Source: Dyadobacter sp.
GTDB taxonomy: Bacteria > Bacteroidota > Bacteroidia > Cytophagales > Spirosomataceae
DNA length: 64,000 nt
Reading direction: 5' to 3'
Assembly (NCBI RefSeq): GCF_017744695.1
Contig: NZ_JAGIAS010000006.1
Coordinates: 186,001 to 250,000, forward strand
Made by a program: the position numbers and the translations under genes
Notes under the pieces: generated by a model
Seen by the model: the letters and a program-made list of their open reading frames with translations, nothing else
Told to the model about the DNA's origin: nothing
Databases searched by the model: none
Part shown: positions 57,632 to 64,000 of the stretch, one piece after another
How the letters are laid out: every line of letters begins with the position of its first letter
Position numbering within the stretch: the first letter of the stretch is position 1

Positions 57632-58981
57632 ATGAAAGTGCTGCGCATTATATTCAAAGTCATCGGGATATTCCTCCTGCTGCTCGTACTGGCTATTATC
57701 ACCATGGTCACCACCATGGACGATACGCCGTATCAGGAAATGGCCTATTATAAGGAATGGAAAAGCCTGATCGGTGGCGTGAAGGCCGATACGATGGCTG
57801 CTGACACGTTACAGGCCGGTTGGGCGAAGGTCAATATTACACCGGCGTCGCCTACGCCTACCGCGGGCTATGGCAACCGTCGCGGCCGCCCGTATACGGC
57901 CGTGCATGACTCCGTTTATGTACGTGCGATGGTGATTGACAATGGTCATACCAAAGCTGCGATCATCGCCGCCGACCTGCTGATCGTCCCGCCGACGGTG
58001 ATCGAGTCCCTTAAGGCAAAACTGAAACCGGGCGATATTGCATTCGACCAGATCTATTTTGGCGCTACGCATAGCCATAACAGTGTAGGCGGATGGGGGA
58101 CAGGTATTTCTTCACTCTTCTTTTCGGGTAAATTCGATCCCGCTATTGTAGAGAATCTTGCCAATGCATTTCACAAAGCCATTACCGATGCCCAAAAGAA
58201 AGTCGAACCCGTGCAGCTGACGTACATGGAATCACTCGATTCAGTGGATATCCGTAACAGGCTCGTAGGTGAGGAGGGGCGGGTCGACCCGGAGATACGC
58301 TCGGTGGCATTTGTGAATAAAAGCGGAGAAAAGGCTATTCTCAGTTCTTTTGCCGCGCACTCCACGGTTTTGGATTCGAAAAACATCGTTCTCTCTCGAG
58401 ACTACCCGGGTGCGCTTGTGGATTCGCTCGAAAAGGGCCGCTACAATTTTGCGATGTACATGGCTGGCGCCGTAGGCAGCATGGGACCGATCGAACAGGG
58501 TACTGATGACTTTGATGAACTGAAAAACCAGGCATTCGGTGTTCAGAATGCATTGTTATCCCCCAATACCTTGAAGGAGGATTCGAAGAGCGCATTGATC
58601 GAAACGCTTACATTGCCCCTGCCGCTGCGGGATCCCTCTCCGAGATTGACGATGAGTATTGTGCTTCGCTCCTGGGCATTCAAAAAAGCTTTTGGCGAAT
58701 ACCCTGTGTATGTAAAAGCATTGCGAATCGGGAACATCCTGATGGTGGGCGTGCCGTGCGATTTCTCAGGCGAACTGACCGCCCCGCTGGATGCCTATGC
58801 CAAATCCAAAGGCCTGAACCTGATGGTGACCAGTTTCAACGGTGGCTATATCGGCTACATTACCCATGACAAGTACTTCAACCGCGATTTGTACGAGACC
58901 AAAACCATGAGTTGGTACGGCCCGTACAATGGTGCCTATTTGCAGGAAGTGATCAAAGATATTATTGATAAATTATCCTAA
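57632..58981 (+). CDS. Neutral/alkaline ceramidase-like membrane-anchored hydrolase
   Basis: A 449-residue protein. ATG 57632 gives MKVLRIIFKVIGIFLLLLVL, one N-terminal transmembrane helix; the longer form begins inside a terminator. The rest matches the N-terminal domain of neutral ceramidases: AGWAKVNITPASPTPTAGYG, then AAIIAADLLIVPPTVIES and the metal-binding YFGATHSHNSVGGWGTG. Many Bacteroidota make sphingolipids, so a ceramide substrate is plausible, but relatives of other specificity exist. Only the N-terminal domain is present. It starts a unit with the Gfo/Idh and thioesterase genes. Confidence 0.87.
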   Translation: MKVLRIIFKVIGIFLLLLVLAIITMVTTMDDTPYQEMAYYKEWKSLIGGVKADTMAADTLQAGWAKVNITPASPTPTAGYGNRRGRPYTAVHDSVYVRAMVIDNGHTKAAIIAADLLIVPPTVIESLKAKLKPGDIAFDQIYFGATHSHNSVGGWGTGISSLFFSGKFDPAIVENLANAFHKAITDAQKKVEPVQLTYMESLDSVDIRNRLVGEEGRVDPEIRSVAFVNKSGEKAILSSFAAHSTVLDSKNIVLSRDYPGALVDSLEKGRYNFAMYMAGAVGSMGPIEQGTDDFDELKNQAFGVQNALLSPNTLKEDSKSALIETLTLPLPLRDPSPRLTMSIVLRSWAFKKAFGEYPVYVKALRIGNILMVGVPCDFSGELTAPLDAYAKSKGLNLMVTSFNGGYIGYITHDKYFNRDLYETKTMSWYGPYNGAYLQEVIKDIIDKLS

Positions 58982-58991
58982 ACCGTAACGA

Positions 58992-60080
58992 ATGATGAGA
59001 ACACTTGTAATCCTCTTCCTGGCATTACTGAGCCTTTCTTCCATGGCGCAGAAACCTGTCCGCGTGGCAGTAGCGGGACTTAGCCACGGGCACGTCGGCT
59101 GGATCTTTAACCGGAAGGATAAGACGGATATTCAACTGGTAGGCATTTGGGAAACGAATCCGGATCTGGTGAAACAGTTTACCGAACGCTACAAACTTGA
59201 TCCGAAGCTTTTCTATTCAGACCTGAACAAAATGCTCGACGAGGTCAAACCGGAGGCGGTTTCCGCATTCGGGGCGATCAACGAGCACGTGGTGGTGGTA
59301 CGGGCCTGTGCGCCGCGGAAGATCAACGTAATGGTGGAAAAGCCGCTGGCCACCACATTCGCCGACGCGAAGGAAATCCAGAAGCTTGCGACGCAGCATA
59401 ACGTCCACGTCCTGACCAACTATGAAACCTCCTGGTACGCGAGCAACCAGCATGTGAACCAATTGATTCAGGAGGGTAAACTGGGGGATATTCGCAAAGT
59501 AATGGTCAACGACGGGCACCAGGGGCCCAAGGAAATCGGGGTTAGCAAGGAGTTTTTTGCTATTTTGACAGACCCTGTTAAAAACGGCGCAGGTGCATTG
59601 GTCGATTTCGGCTGCTATGGTGCCAACCTGATGACATGGCTCATGAAAGGCGAACGGCCTGTTTCGGTAACTGCTGTGACGCATCAGAATAAGCCTGATA
59701 TTTACAAGAATGTGGATGATGAAGCTTCCATTATCCTGCAATATCCTAAGGCGCAATGTATTATCCAGGGCTCGTGGAATTGGTCTTTTGCGAGAAAGGA
59801 CATGGAAGTGTATGGCAACAAAGGCTACGCCGTGGCTGTGAATGCGACCACCGTACGCCAGCGTTTGCAGGAGAAAGCACCCGAGGAAACGCTCAAACTC
59901 GAGCCTCGCCCGGCGCCTTACACCGATCCGTTCTCGGTACTGGCCGATGTGGTACAAGGTCGCATCAAGCTCGATCAGAACGACTTGTACGGGTTGCCGG
60001 TGAATGTGACCGTCGTCGAGATACTGGAAACGGCCAAGGAGGCCGCCAAAACCGGTAAGACTATCTTTTTGAAAAAATAA
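58992..60080 (+). CDS. Secreted Gfo/Idh/MocA family oxidoreductase
   Basis: A 362-residue protein with a signal peptide (TLVILFLALLSLSSMAQ), then a Rossmann start VRVAVAGLSHGHVGWIFNRK, the NINVMVEKPLATTFADAKEI EKP motif and a C-terminal domain with LVDFGCYGANLMTWLMKG. Members use tightly bound NAD(P) on sugars. Export by a Sec-type signal suggests a periplasmic sugar oxidation or hydrolysis step. It lies 10 bases after the ceramidase-like gene and three bases before the thioesterase gene. Confidence 0.88.
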   Translation: MMRTLVILFLALLSLSSMAQKPVRVAVAGLSHGHVGWIFNRKDKTDIQLVGIWETNPDLVKQFTERYKLDPKLFYSDLNKMLDEVKPEAVSAFGAINEHVVVVRACAPRKINVMVEKPLATTFADAKEIQKLATQHNVHVLTNYETSWYASNQHVNQLIQEGKLGDIRKVMVNDGHQGPKEIGVSKEFFAILTDPVKNGAGALVDFGCYGANLMTWLMKGERPVSVTAVTHQNKPDIYKNVDDEASIILQYPKAQCIIQGSWNWSFARKDMEVYGNKGYAVAVNATTVRQRLQEKAPEETLKLEPRPAPYTDPFSVLADVVQGRIKLDQNDLYGLPVNVTVVEILETAKEAAKTGKTIFLKK

Positions 60081-60083
60081 ACT

Positions 60084-60647
60084 ATGCATATGGAGCCCCG
60101 GCCCGTCAGTTTTTCCCAAACCACCCTCACCGAATTAATGATCCCTTCCTATGCCAATTTCGGAGGGAAAATCCACGGGGGCATATTGCTCTCATTAATC
60201 GACAAGGTCGCATATGCATGTGCGTCGAGGCACGCCGGGACTTACTGCGTGACAGTTTCGGTAGATGCCGTGGATTTCCTCGAACCGGTGGAGGTGGGCG
60301 ACCTGGTTTCGCTGCATGCGTCGGTGAATTATGTCGGGAGGACTTCGCTGGTAGTGGGGATCCGCGTGGTAGCGGAGAATGTGCGGAACCGCTCGGTAAG
60401 GCACACCAACACTTCATATGTAACGATGGTTGCCAAAGACGACAATAACAAGCCGACCGTTGTGCCCGAGCTGGTATTGGAAAATGAGGACGACGCCCGC
60501 CGTTTCCTGGAAGCGATCAAGCGCCGGGAGCTGAAAGAGAAGTATCGGGACGCATTCGATAATGCCAAAACACGCCTCGATGTGCAGGATAACCTGGATA
60601 AATTAGCCGATCAGCGTTGCGTGATCGCTTATGATACCGATGTTTGA
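60084..60647 (+). CDS. Hotdog-fold acyl-CoA thioesterase
   Basis: A 187-residue YciA/ACOT-type thioesterase: TELMIPSYANFGGKIHGGIL with the catalytic region, LLSLIDKVAYACASRHAG, VTVSVDAVDFLEPVEVGDLV and VRHTNTSYVTMVAKDDNNKP. It hydrolyses acyl-CoA to free acid and CoA in the cytoplasm. ATG 60084 or 60090 could start it. Close spacing to the Gfo/Idh gene suggests cotranscription, though the shared purpose is unclear. A large palindrome follows. Confidence 0.9.
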   Translation: MHMEPRPVSFSQTTLTELMIPSYANFGGKIHGGILLSLIDKVAYACASRHAGTYCVTVSVDAVDFLEPVEVGDLVSLHASVNYVGRTSLVVGIRVVAENVRNRSVRHTNTSYVTMVAKDDNNKPTVVPELVLENEDDARRFLEAIKRRELKEKYRDAFDNAKTRLDVQDNLDKLADQRCVIAYDTDV

Positions 60648-60656
60648 TGGGGGGAA

Positions 60657-60809
60657 TTATTGCGGTGCGCTGCACCTTTTGGTTTTTATTAATGCAACTT
60701 ATCTACAAGTATTACGGCGCTCTGCGCCTTTAACAGAGAGGCGCAGAGCGCCGTAATACTTGTAGATAAATGATTGATAATTAATAAAAGGTGCAGCGCA
60801 CCGCAATAA
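60657..60809. repeat. Nested pair of perfect palindromes between convergent genes
   Basis: Outer arms 60657-60680 and 60786-60809 are exact 24-base inverted copies (GCGGTGCGCTGCACC core). Inside, 60699-60729 and 60739-60769 are exact 31-base inverted copies (ACGGCGCTCTGCGCC core) around a nine-base loop. The 16-18-base gaps between arms are AT-rich. It lies ten bases after the thioesterase stop and eight before the HerA-like stop. Likely a REP-like element that may also end both transcripts. Confidence 0.9.
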
Positions 60810-60816
60810 AATTGAA

Positions 60817-62382
60817 TTAGAATCCGAACAATCCTCCGCCGCTTTTCCGCGTAGTTGTTTTCTTACCAAACAGCATCCCAAAAACTCCGCGGACCACTTC
60901 GCGACCTATTTGCTTGGCAAGCGGCGAGTTTAATGCATCAGAGATCATGCTCGACTGCTCTTTCTCCTTTTTAGCCTCTACTTTCGCCTGAACCTCCGCT
61001 TCCTTCGCTTCTGATTCCTTGCGGGCCTGTTCTTCCATGCGCTTCGTCAGGATTTCGTAGGCGCTTTCCGGGTCGACGGGATCTTTGTATTTGGCATACA
61101 CATCCGACTGCTGGACGTGCTTGTCGTAATCGGCCTGTACCATGGGGCCCATAACGGAAGCGGGTGGCATCAGGTGCGTCGCCGCGACTTCGGTAGGGAT
61201 ACCTTTTTCGTTCAAAACGGTGATCAATGCCTGACCGATACCGAGGGTGGTCAGGATCTGGTCGATCGAGTAATAATCTGATTTCGGGTAGGTTTTGACA
61301 GTCTGTTTCAACGCCTCGGCATCCTGGGGCGTAAATGCGCGGAGTACGTGCTGCACGCGGTTACCCAGCTGCCCGAGCACCGATACCGGCACGTCCTGCG
61401 CCATTTGGGTACAGAAGAAAATACCTACGCCTTTGGAACGGATCAGACGAACGACCTGCTCGATCTGTTCGAGGAATGCTTTGGGAGCGTCTTTGAACAG
61501 CAAATGCGCTTCATCCAGGAAGAATACCAGCTTAGGTTTATCCAAATCTCCCGCTTCGGGTAGTTTTTGGTATAATTCAGCCAAAAGGCTTAGCATGAAT
61601 GTCGAGAACAATGCGGGCTTGTCCTGCACATCGGAGACATTCAACAGGCTGATCACGCCCTGCCCGTCGACCTTGTTGATCAGATCGTCGATATCGAATG
61701 ATTTTTCCCCGAAAATGGTGCCTACGCCTTGCTGCTCCAGTGCGACGATCTTGCGCAGGATCGTTCCGGCTGTGGACGCTGAAATGGTACCGTAATCGGC
61801 TTTGATTTCATCGGCGCCCGGGCCTTCGGCGAGGTAATTAAGGACTTTTTTCAGGTCGTTCAGATCTACCATCGGCAAATCCTTGTCGTCGGCATATTTG
61901 AACAGGATAGCGAGTACGCCGGCCTGGGTTTCGTTCAGTTCGAAGATTTTGGAAAGCAATATCGGCCCGAATTCCAATACCGTGGCACGCATTTGCGCGC
62001 CCTTGTTGCCGCTCAGGGAATACAGTTCGACAGGGAATCCTTTCGGTTCGAAAACGGTGCCGAGTATTTGCGCGCGTTCTTCCAGAGCTGCATTGGTCTT
62101 GCCCGGCTGTGCGATCCCCGAAAGGTCGCCCTTGATGTCGGACATGAAAACGGGTACACCGGCCGCCGAAAGTTGTTCGGCGAATACCTGCAATGTGCGC
62201 GTTTTACCCGACCCCGTAGCCCCGGCCACGAGCCCGTGGCGGTTCATCATGCGCAAGGGAAGGTTCACGCGGGCCTCGCCGATGATCTCGCCGTCGAGAA
62301 TGGCCGACCCCAAATGAATTACAGGTTTGTCAGTTTGATAAGATTTCTGAATTGCTGCAATAAATTGTTCTTTCTTTGACAC
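60817..62382 (-). CDS. HerA/DUF853-family ATPase
   Basis: A 521-residue AAA-type ATPase of the YjgR/DUF853 group. Walker A is VAGATGSGKTRTLQVFAEQL, Walker B is KLVFFLDEAHLLFKDAPKAF, and LIRSKGVGIFFCTQMAQDVP is the sensor region. The C-terminal 75 residues begin with a charged helix (RKESEAKEAEVQAKVEAKKE) and end GGGLFGF, typical of the group. Its role is not settled; a DNA- or protein-translocating motor is inferred from HerA kinship. It is divergent from the alpha-E gene. Confidence 0.92.
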   Translation of the reverse strand: MSKKEQFIAAIQKSYQTDKPVIHLGSAILDGEIIGEARVNLPLRMMNRHGLVAGATGSGKTRTLQVFAEQLSAAGVPVFMSDIKGDLSGIAQPGKTNAALEERAQILGTVFEPKGFPVELYSLSGNKGAQMRATVLEFGPILLSKIFELNETQAGVLAILFKYADDKDLPMVDLNDLKKVLNYLAEGPGADEIKADYGTISASTAGTILRKIVALEQQGVGTIFGEKSFDIDDLINKVDGQGVISLLNVSDVQDKPALFSTFMLSLLAELYQKLPEAGDLDKPKLVFFLDEAHLLFKDAPKAFLEQIEQVVRLIRSKGVGIFFCTQMAQDVPVSVLGQLGNRVQHVLRAFTPQDAEALKQTVKTYPKSDYYSIDQILTTLGIGQALITVLNEKGIPTEVAATHLMPPASVMGPMVQADYDKHVQQSDVYAKYKDPVDPESAYEILTKRMEEQARKESEAKEAEVQAKVEAKKEKEQSSMISDALNSPLAKQIGREVVRGVFGMLFGKKTTTRKSGGGLFGF

Positions 62383-62603
62383 AGAAAATACGGGTTATGG
62401 TTTGATGAAAGGTTAAGTTACAAATTTTAAAGGTTTCAGGAAGATTCCAAGCCAGGGATGCGAATTATTATAGAATAATAATTTGTGAGGAAATAATATA
62501 ACTTTTTGCATATGCTTGTATTTGCAAAATATTATTAGGTATTTTGGTTTGATCGCATTAGAATTATTCTGAGTTGTATTTTTAGAGACATTACTTTCCA
62601 CTT

Positions 62604-63608
62604 ATGTTGAGCCGCGTTGCGAATTCTATTTACTGGATGAATCGTTACATGGAACGGGTCGAGAATTACGCCCGTTTCGTGGGAGTTAATTTTAACCTGG
62701 CCCTGGATCTGCCGCCCGATGTGGACGAGCAATGGGAACCGTTACTGATCGCGACGGCCGACCACTTTCTATTCTATAAGTATTACGATAAGCCTACGAA
62801 AGAGGACGTCATTCATTTCATGACGTTCGATAAACGTAACCCGAACTCGATCATTAGCTGCCTGTACGAAGCGCGGGAGAATGCGCGGACGATCCGCGAG
62901 ACGATCTCGAAAGAAATGTGGGAGAGCATCAATACGTTCTACCTGGCCATTAAGGGCACCTCGCCCGACGATTTCCGGAATATGGACCATATGCAATCCT
63001 ATTTCACGGACATCCGTAAAAACTGTCAGCTTTTCCACGGGGTAGTCGATTCGTCGATCACGCGCAACGAAGCCTGGCATTTCGGACGACTCGGACGGCA
63101 TATCGAACGGGCCGACAAATGCTCACGCTTTCTGGATGTGAAGTATTTTACATTGTTACAAGATTCGGGTACGAACGGCTCGACGCTCGACCTGATGCTC
63201 TGGACAGCCGTACTGAAATCGGTGAGCGCCTATAATATGTACCGTCAAACGCACCGGGCGTTGACGCCGATGAATATCGTGGCGTTCCTGATCCTCGACA
63301 AGCTGTTTCCCCGCTCGATCGCCTATTGTGTACGCCAGGCGGAACTGTCGCTGTACGCGATCGCCGGCTCTATTCCCGAACGCGGCTACACCAACCCGGC
63401 GGAGCGTGCATTGAGCAAGATCAGAAGCGAACTGGAATTCACCGATGTGGAGGATGTTTTCAAAATGGGCTTGCACGACTATCTCGATAAGTTCCAGATT
63501 AAGAACAACGAAGTGGATAATAAAATCTTCGATATGTACTTCGGATTGGAGACCGGGCAGTCGCAAAGTCAGAGCCAGGGGCATTTCAAAAGTCAGTGGA
63601 TGAACTGA
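62604..63608 (+). CDS. Alpha-E domain protein
   Basis: A 334-residue all-helical protein of the alpha-E family (COG2307): MLSRVANSIYWMNRYMERVE at the start, then IISCLYEARENARTIRETIS, GRLGRHIERADKCSRFLDVK and VAFLILDKLFPRSIAYCVRQ. The family is found with circularly permuted ATP-grasp, transglutaminase-like and Anbu proteasome-like genes, and the Anbu gene follows here at once. The ATP-grasp gene is not upstream. The C-terminus is Gln/Ser-rich (TGQSQSQSQGHFKSQ). The 221-base spacer before it has only weak promoter matches (TATTTTTA at 62577). Confidence 0.92.
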   Translation: MLSRVANSIYWMNRYMERVENYARFVGVNFNLALDLPPDVDEQWEPLLIATADHFLFYKYYDKPTKEDVIHFMTFDKRNPNSIISCLYEARENARTIRETISKEMWESINTFYLAIKGTSPDDFRNMDHMQSYFTDIRKNCQLFHGVVDSSITRNEAWHFGRLGRHIERADKCSRFLDVKYFTLLQDSGTNGSTLDLMLWTAVLKSVSAYNMYRQTHRALTPMNIVAFLILDKLFPRSIAYCVRQAELSLYAIAGSIPERGYTNPAERALSKIRSELEFTDVEDVFKMGLHDYLDKFQIKNNEVDNKIFDMYFGLETGQSQSQSQGHFKSQWMN

Positions 63609-63657
63609 TCAAAACTTTTATATCTTAGCGACTCTATCATTATTGAGCTGCTAACAC

Positions 63658-64000
63658 ATGACATATTGCCTGGGGATCAAAGTCGCATCCGGCCTGGTGG
63701 CCATTGCCGACACGCGCCTTACTTCCGGAACCGAGGTTTCGACGAATAAGAAAGTATCTGTTTACCAATCCGATAAGCATTCGATTTTCGTGATGACCTC
63801 GGGTCTGAGGTCGGTGCGGGACAAGGCTATTACCTATTTCAAGGAAGTCCTGGAAGAGCGGGACACTTCATTCGACAAGCTTTACAAGGCTGTCAATGCA
63901 TTGGGGCAGCAGGTGCGACGGGTGGCCGACGAGGACCGTTATGCGCTGAACAATGCGGGGCTGGTATTCAACCTGTTTGCAATTGTAGGCGGGCAGCTCG
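63658..64000 (+). CDS. Anbu-type proteasome-like protease, N-terminal part (cut by window edge)
   Basis: The frame is open from ATG 63658 to the end: 114 residues, starting MTYCLGIKVASGLVAIADTR. The residue after Met is Thr, the expected catalytic N-terminal Thr of an Ntn hydrolase, and VAIADTRLTSGTEV plus HSIFVMTSGLRSVRDK fit the Anbu (COG3484) family, a bacterial relative of the proteasome beta subunit. It lies 49 bases after the alpha-E gene, the usual Anbu neighbourhood. The C-terminal half is outside the window. Confidence 0.9.
   Translation, partial: MTYCLGIKVASGLVAIADTRLTSGTEVSTNKKVSVYQSDKHSIFVMTSGLRSVRDKAITYFKEVLEERDTSFDKLYKAVNALGQQVRRVADEDRYALNNAGLVFNLFAIVGGQL

Noticed and set aside
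59217..60119. 300-residue open frame opposite the Gfo/Idh gene
   Set aside because: Shadow of a well-recognised oxidoreductase; length reflects high GC codon bias in the opposite frame.
60657..60809. Insertion sequence ends
   Set aside because: No transposase gene or target-site duplication is seen; the palindromes are complete in themselves and enclose no coding sequence.

Overview
The window is a chromosomal segment of a Bacteroidota bacterium. It most resembles the Cytophagales, and Dyadobacter or a close relative is my best guess from gene content and protein style, not from any search. The signs are an spc/alpha ribosomal cluster with secY, map, infA and rpmJ but no adk, intergenic -7 elements of the Bacteroidota form TAnnTTTG, TonB-dependent receptors with carboxypeptidase-like N-terminal domains, DUF4249 lipoproteins, paired Skp/OmpH chaperones after bamA, a DAHP synthase-chorismate mutase fusion and an SDR-type threonine dehydrogenase. 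I see no prophage, insertion sequence, CRISPR array, tRNA or rRNA.

Layout. 1-10.9 kb: the end of the S10 cluster and the complete spc and alpha clusters (rplP' to rplQ), including two short genes, rpmD and rpmJ. Hairpins, an internal promoter and an internal terminator break the cluster into possible sub-units. 11-19.8 kb: housekeeping genes (carA, eno, an FtsB/DivIC-like protein, gpmI, rdgB, ppk2), a periplasmic rhodanese-thioredoxin fusion, a lipoprotein, a coiled-coil membrane protein and a small-RNA candidate. 19.9-23.9 kb: FKBP lipoprotein, nrnA, ndk, a fasciclin lipoprotein and a DUF1080 protein. 24-29.1 kb: a tight set of TonB-dependent receptor, secreted helical protein, LytS-type kinase with N-terminal pentapeptide repeats, and LytTR regulator. 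29.4-36 kb: envelope biogenesis (uppS, bamA, two skp genes) and a secreted protein with cadherin/Ig-like domains. 36-44.2 kb: lspA, proline dehydrogenase, DAHP synthase-chorismate mutase, SGNH hydrolase, tdk, HMG-CoA lyase and a CDP-paratose-epimerase-like enzyme. 44.4-52.7 kb: a compact five-gene outer-membrane operon (secreted protein, STN-type TonB receptor, two DUF4249 lipoproteins, and a macroglobulin-like protein with a plug-like C-terminal part). 52.7-55.6 kb: an Lrp/AsnC regulator divergent from a threonine-to-glycine pathway (tdh, kbl). 56-64 kb: transglutaminase-like protein, YceI, ceramidase-like protein, a secreted Gfo/Idh oxidoreductase, a hotdog thioesterase, a HerA/DUF853 ATPase, an alpha-E protein and the start of an Anbu proteasome-like gene.

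The best candidates for poorly described biology are the receptor/pentapeptide-kinase/LytTR module (24-29 kb), the five-gene TonB-DUF4249-macroglobulin operon (44-53 kb) and the Anbu/alpha-E locus whose usual partners are split. Several intergenic regions hold large palindromes, some nested, that look like REP-type mobile repeats or bidirectional terminators. Start codons were moved downstream of the longest ORF wherever the longer version ran through a terminator, a neighbouring gene, or upstream of a clear signal peptide.
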